Shown: positions 54,601 through 64,000 of the stretch, in pieces
Numbering within the stretch: the stretch's first letter is position 1
Layout: each line of letters begins with the position of its first letter
Source of the DNA: Chionis minor
Lineage: Eukaryota; Chordata; Aves; Charadriiformes; Chionididae
DNA length: 64,000 bases
Assembly (NCBI GenBank): GCA_013398295.1
Contig: VZSF01008848.1
Coordinates: 103,334 to 167,333, forward strand
Direction of reading: 5' to 3'
Notes under the pieces: generated by a model
Seen by the model: only the letters and a program-made list of their open reading frames with translations
The model's database searches: none
What the model was told of the DNA's origin: nothing
Translations under genes and position numbers: made by a program

Positions 54601-57600
54601 TGTTTCAACCCTTTATGGCCCAGCAGAGCAGGACTGAGATGGCAGGGCAGAAGGACTCTGCAATCTTTCTGCTAGCTCTTCACCTGTGCAATGCAAGTAG
54701 AATTACAGTATTTCCAGAAATAAATCCAAGACCAACTGGAGAAATTAGAATATGTTTGCAACTGAAGCAGGAAACCTGAGATCATATTTAGTTTGCATTA
54801 TACTGCTGGTAATACTACGCACAATTTCAGGAAATGAAACAAAGGTTTAAGATTTGAGAAACTGTTGTATTAACAAATGAATGCAGTGTCTGTCTCAAAA
54901 AGGTCTGCTAGAACAGTGATTAAACACAAGCACTGGCCTGACTTTTAAGAGTTATGAACTATTAACAATAACAAAAAGGGTGACCATGTGAGCGACCAAC
55001 ATCCTGCTTGTTCCCTGACACCAGATGGGAAGTATGCAGAGGCTAAACTGTAAATCTCAGAGTATGGCATGGCCTCTTCCATAAACCCAGTATGCTTGAG
55101 GTGGTAAGTTAACGCACATCTGTAGTTATTACATCAGAAAAACAGAACTAACAGGACTGCACCAGTACCTGAAACACTAATGGTTGAGCAGACACGCGAC
55201 AACCTAGCAGCACACCCACAGTTGACTTATTTGTGTTCCTTGTTATGTCTGGTAAGTCTAAACCCCATCAGCCCAAGAACTAATGGACCAAATCTAGCAG
55301 AAACTTGGCTTTTGAAAGAAGTATAGCAAACTAGATCCAAAATCCCTGTACTCTGACATTGCAGCAGTCAGTTAGAAGGTCTTTATGCTGAAGGCCAGTC
55401 CTTCAAAATCACCCTGATGTTCTAGAAATACAGACAGAGCCTTCACGGAAGCCTGGACACTCATGCAGAAGAGGACAAGCTGAAGTTCTCTGTGTGCCTG
55501 CCTCTTAATACAAGCTCGGGAAACTAAAGAAACAATAACTTGCCCTGAAAAATTTATGTCCTGGCATCAACAAAGTAGTGTTTTGAGACCTCACAGCTGC
55601 CAGGCTCTTCACACAGCCCCAGCCAGCTCTTGAGCTTAATAGACTTTGCAGAATCCTGTATCTAGCCATAACCCTTGGAAACAAGGTTACCGAACCAGTA
55701 AACACTGTTTATTACAGTAAATACTGTAATCTTTGTGTGGACCTCAGTCTGCTGGGTTTTACACAATGTACCACCTACTGGGATTTCCACATAAAACACT
55801 GAACAGAGAAAATCCCATCACGCTTACCTTCCAAAACACAAGAACTGCTCTCCTTAGTCTCTTTTACCATATACTACCAACAAGTGTGGAGCCCTGGTCT
55901 TAGTTGTGAATCATTATCAACCCACGCGTGAGCTCAGGATGTCAGAAATTCGTCGCTTGGTGTCAGAGCTCAAACTCTAGAAGAACAGACACTGTGACCA
56001 TCAAACAAGGCTTGCCTTCACACCGGCCCATAATACCAGAGGAACCTATGCCAGAAGAACATCAGAGAATTCTGTACCCTGACATCAGACCAGCAAGACA
56101 GCTGTGCTGAGCCAGAAACTCAAAAGGCACGCAAATAGTAAAACAGCAGGGTCAGATTTATTTATCCACAAGCCACACACAAGTGTGTGTTCGACCTCAG
56201 CCAGCAAGATGACATGCCAAGCTATGAGCTCATGTGGCGTAGGCTTGGGATCTGCCCCACAGAGCAGTAGCTGAGTACAGCTTCAATCAAAGGGACCACC
56301 TCGGGAGGAAGGTACATCTCAGCATGGATAAAGATGGCTGTCAGTCATCCCACAAAAGACAAAAATAATGAACAAATGTTCCACAAAATCTAGTCAGTTC
56401 CAGCCAAGTTTTGGGGTTTTTGTGGTGCTTTAAAAAAAATAGTTGTTTTTTTTTTTCTTATACTATAAAACAGCCATTGGCAATTAAACGGTATCTACTC
56501 TTGTATAATCCATATAGCACAAAGGAAGCAGAACAATGACAGAGGCTCTGATCTAGATATTCACAGGTTCCTGCAGCCTCCCCATGGATAAAATATCAAC
56601 AGGTGCTCACAGACAAAGTTAGTTCAACAAGCTGCATGTACAGATGACCACATCCACAGATATGGTGTTATGTAAATGCTTAGGCATTTCTGATGATTCC
56701 TCTCCCTGTCTCAATTTCATCCCATTGCCCCCTGACCTCTGTATTCATCAGACCCTTCCCATTTGCTCATCACTACAGGAACTCAGTGAGTAGACAGAGG
56801 CAACATTTTCCCTTCTCTCCTACAGGAGAGCTTGTGATCTTTATCACAACTATGCCAAATGTTAAACTAGAATACCTGGTATTTGCCTTTGTGCTTCCTA
56901 CATTCAATGCTCTTTCCAAAGCAGTTATTGTTTTGCCATTCCCATTAATGCAAATCATGAGGTAAGTACTTAACCAATGTATACACTTAAAAAGACTAGC
57001 TTAAAAATCCTGTGAATTAATTCAAAAGCCAACTCATTTTCCTTTCCTGTGAGATATATTTTCTAATCTATGAGCAGAAGGCATCACAGCTAAACTCTTG
57101 CATACTACAGGCCACTAATTTTCACCTGGTCACCTCAGATCTGACAACTTCTGTCTTATTGCTGTTTAGCTCCTAGTAAGGGACTCAGTTTTGAATGAAG
57201 ACACCAGAGAGAAAATCTACTGCTCAGTCACTACCATTAAGAGCAAGGCTGGAACAAGACAGTACAAGACCACCCTGCCTTCAGTGCTGGTTGGCACAGG
57301 TGAATAGAAAGGGACAGATGTAGTGACTACACAGCAGCAGCTACAGGGACAGCACAGAGCTCCTTTCTCCTCCTGCAGCCTCCTAGAGCTACTGATCCTT
57401 AATTAAACCATTAGGTTTCCTTCTAATTTCCATAAATTGTAGGGTTTTTTCATTTGTACAGATTTCTCCTTTATTTGTTGTTTCAGATAAACCTTTTAAA
57501 ATGTGTTTGCAAGGTTAGAAAATTACATTTTGTATGCTAATGCTGGGCCACCCCACTGAAAGTCAAAAAGTGGATGAGCTGAGAAACTGGGAAAAAAAAG

Positions 57601-60578
57601 GACAATTTAGTAGACTTCCTACCCTGGACAGACAAAGTGAAATCTTTTGGATTACTCATTTTATTTCCTTGGTATGATGAGACCATTGAGGCATGAATGA
57701 CTTTCCTCTGAAATGCAGCACCAGTTTCCTTTCAGAACTTGATTAATGTTATTCTGCACATACAGGAGAGAAGGATTAGCATCATGTTTGTCACAGTGGC
57801 TTTGAATCCCAGAATAATTTTATCAACTTGCAGAGACTGACAAAGGGGTAGCAATCAGCCTTTCAGTAGCTGAAGGGAGCCTACAGGAGAGCTGGAGAGG
57901 GACTCTTTGTCAGGAAATCTAGTGATAGGACAAGGGGTAATGGTTTTAAATTGGAAGAGGGGAGATTTAGATTAGACATTAGGAAGAAGTTCTTTACTGT
58001 GAGGGTGGTGAGGCACTGGAACAGGTGAGGCACAGAGAAGCTGTGGATGCCCCATGCCTGGAAGTGTTTAAGGCCAGGCTGGATGGGGCTTTGAGCAACC
58101 TGCTCTAGTGAGAGGAGTCCCTGCCCATGGCAGGGGGGTTGGAACTTGATGATCTTTAAGGTCCCTTCCAACTCTAACCATTCTATGATTCTATGCTTGT
58201 CATTTTGTTAAAATAAACTTAAGAATAAGTACTCTATCTTACCTCAAAGGAATATGCTTTTCCAAGCCCATCTCCTGCTCCTGTGACCACTGAAGAAAGT
58301 AAAAAGAAGAAAAAGGACTGCATTTAGAACTTTTACCTGTTCTTTCTTGAATTCTTTAACCGTCATCATTTGTATCTCTTCAACATTGCAACCTAAATGC
58401 TTCTACTGAAGGACAGAACCAATTTGTTAAAAAAATTATTTCCTTGTGACCTTTTCATCTTCTTTGTTACTTAATTTAGTACTTTTTGCCTTCAAAGTAA
58501 ATCCATCCCCACAGTAACCTGTCTGATGCGGTACATAGTTATTACTCTCATTTTCAAGGTGGCCAACAACAAGCAACAAGTCAACCACCTAAGCAACAAT
58601 TGTCTCAGCAAGAAGTCAGTTGCCTAAGAGGTGGTAGAATTTTCTTCCATATACGTATTTTTACAAGTTCCATTTTGCAAGTTTTTCACTTATATGCTCG
58701 TGGCAGAATGGTAAGAGATAAGGACTAACTGGGTGATCAAAGCTATTCTAACACTTTCTCACACAGGAAATCTGTCTGTAAGGTAACATCACAGCAAACT
58801 TACCACCACCTATAAAACACTCTTCCTTCAGAGCTGTCCTACCCAGTTTACCTTTGGATTTAGTGTTGCTGGGAAGCAAACAAGCTTCGGCATTTGCAAA
58901 GCACCATGAACATTAACTGTTACACAAATATATACCAAAGAGGAACTGCAGAAAGAAAATCCTTTTCACCTTAGAAATAAAGAAGAAATAAATGAAAGAG
59001 GAAAGCACCAAAGCAATTCCAAGGTAAACCTGGTAAGTTTTCAGAGCAAAATGGAAAATTAGTCAATATTGAAAAAATGTGGACTAAGGACTTCTAATTT
59101 GCAAGAGACACTGGAGAAGCAATGTGATTTTGAAGGGTTAAGTTCACTCGCAACAGAAGAGCAATTACTCTCTCATTTGACAGAGAAAAGGGACCCCTCA
59201 GTGAAGCAGCAGTGGATCTTTAGCTTTACAGCAGACCTCCAGATGAAAAGCAAAAGTCTGTTGGGAAATAAGCTTCCACCTGCCAACTTTAATTTTCATG
59301 ATTCTCAGGAACTCATGTGGCACATGATATAGCAAATCATGCAAGCCTTATGAATTTTAGTCTGCCCCCTAAGAATTCATCTTTATAAAAAGGACAGAGC
59401 ATAAAAGGTCCACTAGAGGAAACAAGTCCCCCAACCTTCAGCTGAAACAAGGATTTTACACAGAAAGTTCACATGTTGCTCCTCACTTCGTGCACAGAAT
59501 GGAGGTTCTTGCCTCAAATCAAAATAGGACCTATGTATTGCTTTAGAAGCAGCTGAAATTCAGGCAGGTCTTTTGCACAGGGGTGGATTTAATTTCTTAT
59601 TAATCCACTGTGAGATGTGTTTATTAAACAGGTATTCAATCCAGTCACATCAAGTCTCTAATGCAGGGGAAAGGAACAAAGGACAAGTGTACTGTTCGGG
59701 TCACTTCTTAACAAGATGCCACCATCAGTGATATCTGTAGTCCAGGAACTCAGAAACTCTAGCAGCTGTTCATTCTTGTTTCATACTGTTGATCTAACAA
59801 GTTTAAGAAAAACATCAATGATCAGTAGGAAAAAGAAGGTGTTTATTAAACATTTCTGTTATTTTATGAGAATGCATAATATCTTTTTAAAAGTACTGCC
59901 AAGTTGCAGCCTTTGAAGTTTTTAGGCTAGAGTAGATTTGCCTAGTTAACGATACCATTAAGGATAGGTCACCAGTTCGGAAAAAACACGCTGGAGAAAC
60001 ATCACCGAGAATAAAGAAAAAGTTGCTTTGAAAAGTGGAGACCGTATGCTAGACATAAACTAGTTGCTTCACATATCAGGAAACTGAGGATATAGACAAT
60101 GCTATTAAAACTAAAGCATTCGCAGTAGAGAAAAAACATCAGAGGTAGGAATGGGGAGAGAATTCACATCTACACACCAGGTGTATGAGCTGTCACCAGT
60201 TTGACTGTTTTCCTATTTTCCCCAAGTATGCAAAACCTTCAGGATTACAAGACCAAAGCTACTAGGAGAAAACAAAAAGAAATTAAACATACCATACCTA
60301 GTGGAAACTGTGTTTCGTTCTGAAGGGACAGGGTAATGAAATGCAAGGAAAACCAGTCCTGGTTAGTAATGTAACTATCTACTACTCAGTTACAAGGAGA
60401 AGAAGGTGAAGAAGTTTCCTTTACCTGCCCATTCTCCCAGCGACGGAAAGAAAGTCTGAGGCAAAGCACTCCAGATATGTGGGAAAATATATTTCATAAA
60501 TCTGATGCATTTTACCAGAGCACAGAAACAGATCAGACCCCCAATAAGAGTGAGTAGCTGATGCTGGAATGCTTCCAT
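36545..60578 (-). CDS. HSD17B3: 17-beta-hydroxysteroid dehydrogenase type 3 (testosterone-forming), 11 coding exons
   Basis: Short-chain dehydrogenase that uses NADPH to reduce androstenedione to testosterone at the endoplasmic reticulum, mainly in testis. Seen: 11 exons join in frame into 933 bases, 310 residues plus stop; all ten introns are GT-AG. The protein has a hydrophobic N-terminal segment (about residues 8-20), cofactor motif TGAGDGLG at 54-61, Arg80 after strand 2, NNVG at 130-133, catalytic Ser185 in NLSSG, and Tyr198 and Lys202 in YSASK. These numbers match the human enzyme as I know it. Exon 10 (VSTPMT, then ITKTAEEFV) and exon 11 match HSD17B3 better than the relative HSD17B12. 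No frameshift or stop breaks it, so it looks functional. Exon positions were found by eye; untranslated exons are not determined. The mammalian copy lies in the 9q22 block with PTCH1 and ERCC6L2, which corresponds to chicken Z; neither neighbour is seen here. Confidence 0.95.
37344..37493 (-). CDS. HSD17B3: HSD17B3 coding exon 10
   Basis: Codes 50 residues, 225-274, from [12 protein letters not shown] through [17 protein letters not shown] to GCLAHEML. This substrate-side region separates HSD17B3 from its relatives. Acceptor TTTCAG, donor GTAATT. Reading past the donor meets a stop after VIEFDSV, so a retained intron would give a shortened tail. Confidence 0.95.
37807..37872 (-). CDS. HSD17B3: HSD17B3 coding exon 9
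   Basis: Codes [18 protein letters not shown] and onward, residues 203-224, the helix after the active site. Acceptor TTTTAG, donor GTGATG. Confidence 0.94.
37975..38250 (-). mobile_element. CR1 LINE 3' end in HSD17B3 intron 8
   Basis: Minus strand, same sense as the gene. It holds the last CR1 coding remnant and 3' UTR, ending in repeated ATTCTATGA-like units at 37975-38002. Heavily 5' truncated at about 38250, right beside a 20-base tandem duplication. Confidence 0.92.
38256..38294. repeat. 20-base tandem duplication
   Basis: CATGCATCCTAAGTCACAG at 38256-38274 and again at 38276-38294, one T between, no mismatch. It adjoins the 5' truncation point of an intronic CR1. Confidence 0.95.
39827..39908 (-). 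CDS. HSD17B3: HSD17B3 coding exon 8 (catalytic)
   Basis: Completes codon 175 and codes residues 176-202: [15 protein letters not shown], then [10 protein letters not shown]. It carries catalytic Ser185, Tyr198 and Lys202. Acceptor TTTCAG, donor GTAAGT. Confidence 0.96.
40930..40964 (-). CDS. HSD17B3: HSD17B3 coding exon 7 (35 bases)
   Basis: Small exon coding [12 protein letters not shown], residues 164-175, with codon 175 split 2+1 across the intron. Acceptor TTACAG, donor GTAAA. Confidence 0.93.
41707..42330 (-). other. 207-codon ORF in HSD17B3 intron 6, function unknown
   Basis: ATG-started open frame of 207 codons wholly within intron 6, same strand as the gene. The product is rich in Ser, Pro, Leu and Cys and has no domain or motif I recognise, no signal peptide and no clear membrane helix. 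The strand is pyrimidine-rich, which lowers stop-codon frequency, so it may be chance. It is the longest frame in the window not explained by CR1. Not called as a gene. Confidence 0.15.
43093..43128 (-). CDS. HSD17B3: HSD17B3 coding exon 6 (36 bases)
   Basis: Small exon coding [12 protein letters not shown], residues 152-163; human has a very similar 12-residue stretch. Acceptor CTGCAG, donor GTATG. Confidence 0.92.
43511..43527. repeat. C-rich homopolymer tract
   Basis: Eleven C, an A, then five C, in HSD17B3 intron 5. Confidence 0.9.
43977..44044 (-). CDS. HSD17B3: HSD17B3 coding exon 5
   Basis: Codes [18 protein letters not shown] and onward, residues 129-151. NNVG is the conserved short-chain dehydrogenase motif at 130-133; Asn130 corresponds to a residue altered in human HSD17B3 deficiency. 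Acceptor ATTAG, donor GTAGG. Confidence 0.94.
44786..44893 (-). CDS. HSD17B3: HSD17B3 coding exon 4
   Basis: Codes residues 93-128, including [16 protein letters not shown] and GLDIGVL, the stretch before the NNVG motif. Acceptor TTACAG, donor GTGAG. Length 108 bases keeps the phase. Confidence 0.94.
47884..48774 (+). mobile_element. Probable solo LTR of an endogenous retrovirus (HSD17B3 intron 3)
   Basis: The 891-base segment begins TGTTATG and ends GGTAACA, giving the TGTTA/TAACA inverted termini expected of an LTR. Near the right end a TATAAA (about 48641) is followed some 60 bases later by AATAAA (about 48701), the promoter and poly(A) spacing of an LTR's U3-R part. No gag, pol or env frame adjoins it, so it would be a solo LTR. 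A matching target-site duplication is not evident (TACTC before, CCTTC after), so the borders are tentative. Confidence 0.55.
48901..48991. repeat. A/C low-complexity tract
   Basis: A-rich and C-rich runs such as CCAAACAAAAACAA, about 130 bases to the right of the probable LTR. Confidence 0.85.
51477..51530. repeat. (CAAA)n-like low-complexity tract
   Basis: Repeated ACAAACAAAC units with variation, in HSD17B3 intron 3, about 400 bases from exon 3. Confidence 0.85.
51946..52021 (-). CDS. HSD17B3: HSD17B3 coding exon 3
   Basis: Codes [18 protein letters not shown] and onward to residue 92, with one base of codon 93. Arg80, needed for NADPH preference in the human enzyme, is kept. Acceptor TTGTAG, donor GTAAG. 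Confidence 0.95.
52781..52815. repeat. 20-base tandem duplication, partial second copy
   Basis: CAGAGTTTTAGGCAGAGTTA is followed directly by CAGAGTTTTAGGCA and a diverged end. In HSD17B3 intron 2. Confidence 0.9.
57860..58195 (+). mobile_element. CR1 LINE 3' end in HSD17B3 intron 2
   Basis: Plus strand, antisense to the gene: GAGCTGGAGAGGGACT start, the RCWNR-region remnant, then CATTCTATGATTCTATG at 58179-58195. 5' truncated. The insertion ends 47 bases from the edge of exon 2, on the donor side. Confidence 0.92.
58243..58289 (-). CDS. HSD17B3: HSD17B3 coding exon 2 (47 bases)
   Basis: Finishes codon 52 and codes [16 protein letters not shown], residues 52-67, holding the TGxxxGxG cofactor motif. 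Acceptor TTCAG, donor GTAAGA. A CR1 insertion ends 47 bases beyond the donor side. Confidence 0.95.
60425..60578 (-). CDS. HSD17B3: HSD17B3 coding exon 1
   Basis: Codes residues 1-51 plus one base of codon 52. It starts MEAFQHQLL, has a hydrophobic membrane segment ([12 protein letters not shown]), and ends SLGEWA just before the Rossmann fold, as in the human protein. The ATG sits in GGCATGG, with G at -3 and +4, a good start context. The donor is GTAAAG. The open frame runs a few codons into the intron before a stop. Confidence 0.93.
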
Positions 60579-60760
60579 GCCGAGCGAAGGCAGTGAGCTA
60601 GTATGAATCAGTTGCTCTCTCCCTGGGAAATGCCTCTTTCCAGCACGCTGCTACTCTCCGAGCACTGGCAGAGAAGTGAGAAGTCTAATCAAATCACATG
60701 ATTTTCTTTTTTCAAGGAATGTCCAGGTTTAGATTAGAATAATATCTCTACATTACACCC
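60579..60760 (-). promoter_or_regulatory. HSD17B3: HSD17B3 5' UTR and proximal promoter region
   Basis: Sequence just upstream of the ATG. It has few CpGs and no clear TATA box, which fits a tissue-restricted promoter without a CpG island. An E-box within TCACATGA lies at 60694-60701, about 120 bases before the ATG. The transcription start is not visible, and an upstream non-coding exon is possible. Confidence 0.4.
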
Positions 60761-62270
60761 AGATTTGTAAACTACTGAAAAAATCCAAACTAAACAATGA
60801 TTTCTGGTTCTTGCTTTAAAGGAATGGTTTCACCCCTTTTATGGAAACTACTCAAGAACAAAATGGAAACATAAAAGTTATTGTTTAGGATTCATAGAAA
60901 CTAAAGATGGGTCTAAATCAAAATCCCGGATAAGAATACCCAAACCTTGGGGATAACACACGTCAGCACTACTTCTTGCAGTGCTGAAGAGCTAAACTCT
61001 AGCCTGGAGATTTCCAGGGCAAGTTCACACTGAACTTGTGCAGACGCCAGAAAAATAGATTTATCTACAAAGTCAAAGACAAAATAATGAAAGCTTACTA
61101 AAGTCACCAAATTATTTCTATACATAGAAAGTAATATTATATAACTTTTCAAAGAGTTTTCTGAAAAGAGGTTAATATCATCACACCCATTTTACAAATG
61201 GTGCAATTCTGGCATGAACAAGAGCAGTAATCTATTAACAAGGGAATAGGACTTTCAGCTTTTCTGAACAAAATATGTTTGAACTGGTATTAAAGTTGAG
61301 AAGATATATCAAAACCCTAAGGGGAAAAAAAGAAGAGTATCTCACTGCAAGACAAAGATGAAATCAATTAAATTCAGACGTCAAATGATTAAAAAATTTT
61401 TTTGAAGTTAACGTGGAATTACTCAGGGAAGGCAGAGAAGCAACCTTCACTCTTCTTTGTAGTGGCAATTTGAAACATTATTCATTTTTTAAGGATCAGT
61501 TTAAACTGGAAAGTAGGAACTGATGCTTATACAAGCACTTAGGATAAAATAAAATTTGTACGCATTTTCATGATATTCTTCCACATTTAACATGAATCAT
61601 CACTGAAATTTAACCTAAACCTGACAGCCAGAAATCTCCAACTGACAAGTAGCAATATATGTCAAGTGTCACATTACTGACACCTTCAGCTAGAAAAATC
61701 ACAATATGCAAACATATTACAGAGTACAGATGATGTCGTAATCACAAGGAATGTAACACTAACTGCATCTGTAACAAGCATATATAAAAATCATTACCAC
61801 CTCAGATTAACAACCCAGCTTCCTCACACGTAAGCTCTCTTAATTTTTCAGTGTAATTACTGTTTTCCATACCATGACACCTGTTGTTCTACCCCATAAA
61901 GAAGGACAATCAGATTAACAAAGGTATGAATACTAAATTTCAAAAAATGTTTACATACAATCACAAATTCCCCAAAGAATCACTCACTATTCAAGGAATA
62001 CTTTAAATTTGAACAAGTTGCACTGTGTTCTTCATATGCAACAACAATGCTGAATTCCTCCTTCAAATGAAAAAGAAACAAGAACACTTCTATTTGATGA
62101 TGGTATCACAATGCAAACTTCCATAACTGCTAGTCTTTCCTTTTGCATTTCCAGTTCTGCCAATTTTATTTTCTAGAGTCTGGGATGTGCCAGCCTGCAG
62201 AGTCTGAGATGTGCTTATAGTACTTCATGGGCCTAATATTTGTAAATCAGGCCAAGATACTGAAAGGAAA
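60761..62270. other. HSD17B3: Upstream flank of HSD17B3, nothing recognised
   Basis: AT-rich sequence between the proximal promoter and the upstream CR1. It may hold distal regulatory sites, but none stands out by eye. Confidence 0.5.
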
Positions 62271-64000
62271 AATCATGGAATCACAGAAAGTTAAGGGTTG
62301 GAAGGGACCATCTGGTCCAACCTGCCTGCCAGAGCAGGTTGCACAGGGTGGACAGGCGGGTTTTGAATGTCTCCAGTGTCGGAGACTCCACCACCTCTCT
62401 GGGCAGCCTGTTCCAGTGCTCTGCCACCCTCAAAGGAAAGAAGTTCCTCCTCATGTTCAGATGGAACTTCCTATATTCATTTTTATGCCCATTGCCCCTT
62501 GTCCTATCACTGGGTACTACTGAAAAAAGACTGGCCCTCTCCTCCTGGCACCCTCCCTTTAAGTATTTGTAAACATTGATGAGATCCCCCCTCCGTCTTC
62601 TCTTCTCCAGACTAAAAAGACCCAACTCCCTCAGCCTTTCCTCATAAGAAAGATGTTTCAACCCCCTAATCATCTTCGTGGCTCTTCACTGCACCTTCTC
62701 CAGCAGTTTCCCATCTTTCTTAAACTGGGGAGCCCAGAACTGGGCACAGTACTCCAGTTGTGGTCTCACCGGGGCAGAGTAAAGGGGGAGGATGACCTCC
62801 CTCCACCTGCTGGCCACACTCCTCTTGATGCACCCCAGGATGCCATTGGCCTTCTTGGCCACAAGGGCACATTGCTGGCTCATGGTCATCCTGTTGTCCG
62901 CCAGGACTCCCAGGTCCCTCTCTGCAGAGCTGCTTTCCAGCAGGTCAGCCCCTAACCTGTTCTGGTGCATGGGGTTATTCCTCCCCAGGTGCAGAACCCT
63001 ATACTTGCCTTTGTTGAATTGCATTAGGTTTTTACCTGCCCAGCTCTCCAACCTGTCCAGGTCATGCTGAATGGCAGCTCGGCCTTCCGGTGTGTCAGCC
63101 ACCCCTCACAGTTTCATGTCATCAGCAAACTTGCTGAGGGTACACTCTAACCCTTCATCCAGGTCACTGATGAATACACTGAACAGGATTGGACCCACTA
63201 CTGACCCCTGAGGAACACCACTAGTCACAGGCCTCCAACTAGACTCTGCCCCACTGATCACAACCCTCTGATCTCTACCTGCCAGCCAGTTTTCAATCCA
63301 CCCCACTGTCCATTCATCTAACCCACACTTCCTAAGCTTGCCTACAAGCATGCTGTGGGAGGCGGTGTCAAAAGCCTTGCTGAAGTCAAGGTAGATAACA
63401 TCTACTGCTCTCCCCTCATCTATCCATCCAGTCATGCCATCGTAGAAGTCTATCAGATTAGTCAGACATGACTTCCCCTTAGTGAATCCATGTTGACTAC
63501 TCCTGATAACCCTCTTTTCCTCCAGATGCTTGGAGATGACATCCAGAACAAGCTGTTTCAGCATCTTACCAGGGATGGAGGTGAGACTGACTAGTCTGTA
63601 GTTTCCTGGATCCCCCTTCTTGTCCTTTTTGAAGACGGGAGTGACATTGTCTTTCCTCCAGTCCTCAGGCACCTCGCCTCTTCTCCAGGACCTTTCAAAG
63701 ATGATGAAGAGTGGACCAGCAATGACTTCTGCCAGCTCCCTCAGCACTCACGGGTGCATCTCATCAGGACCCATGGACTTGTGGATGTCCAGTTTACCTA
63801 ACAGGTCTCTGACTTGACCCTCCCCAACCAAGGGAGAATCTTCCCTGCTTCAGACTTTCCCTGTTCCCTGTAGAGACTGGGGGTCCTGAACGCTGGCCTG
63901 AGCAGTGAAGACTGAAGCAAAGAAGGCATTCAGTAACTCTGCCTTCTCTGGACTGTCTGTCACCATGGTATCCATCCCATTCAATAGAGGGCCCACATTC
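62271..64000 (-). mobile_element. CR1 LINE, long ORF2 copy running off the window
   Basis: Minus strand, with its 3' terminus at 62271 (TTCTGTGATTCCATGATT). One frame carries ORF2 almost intact: a linker region (PEKAELLNAFFASVF), [79 protein letters not shown], then [26 protein letters not shown] and the C-terminus near 62281. Four in-frame TGA codons break it (63850-63852, 63748-63750, 63106-63108, 62686-62688). The 5' part lies outside the window. It sits about 1.7 kb upstream of the HSD17B3 ATG. Confidence 0.95.

Noticed and set aside
1..64000. CRISPR arrays, operons, tRNA or rRNA genes, phage-like islands
   Set aside because: None seen; the sequence is vertebrate nuclear DNA and no clover-leaf or rRNA core was spotted by eye.

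Overview
The window looks like bird genomic DNA. It is AT-rich and intron-rich, has no bacterial-style gene packing, and carries seven copies or fragments of CR1, the main non-LTR retrotransposon of birds, several ending in the avian-type ATTCTATG-like 3' tail. A reptile with CR1 is less likely but not excluded. No species can be named from the sequence.

One protein-coding gene is clear: HSD17B3, 17-beta-hydroxysteroid dehydrogenase type 3, on the minus strand from the ATG at 60578 to the stop at 36545. I assembled 11 coding exons by hand from splice sites and similarity to the family. They join in frame, every intron is GT-AG, and they give 310 residues, the length of the human enzyme as I know it. 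The Rossmann glycine motif, the NNVG motif and the catalytic Ser185/Tyr198/Lys202 are all present. An AATAAA lies about 300 bases after the stop. The enzyme reduces androstenedione to testosterone with NADPH at the endoplasmic reticulum.

Layout: 1-36.2 kb is apparently intergenic DNA downstream of HSD17B3. It holds a homeodomain-site-rich block near 1.4-1.95 kb (possible enhancer), simple repeats, a degraded CR1 at 15.5-16.4 kb, a poly-G run ending in one N at 21.9 kb, a CpG island at 27.4-27.7 kb with no assigned gene, and three CR1 fragments at 31-36 kb. 36.2-60.6 kb is HSD17B3; its introns hold two CR1 fragments, one probable solo LTR of an endogenous retrovirus (47.9-48.8 kb) and a 207-codon ORF of unknown meaning. 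60.6-62.3 kb is the promoter and upstream flank. 62.3-64.0 kb is a long CR1 reverse-transcriptase copy with several in-frame TGA codons, running off the window edge.

I found no clear new biological system. The points most worth a second look are the orphan CpG island, the homeodomain-site cluster, the CR1 sitting 47 bases from an HSD17B3 splice donor, the long intronic ORF and the assembly artefact at 21.9 kb.
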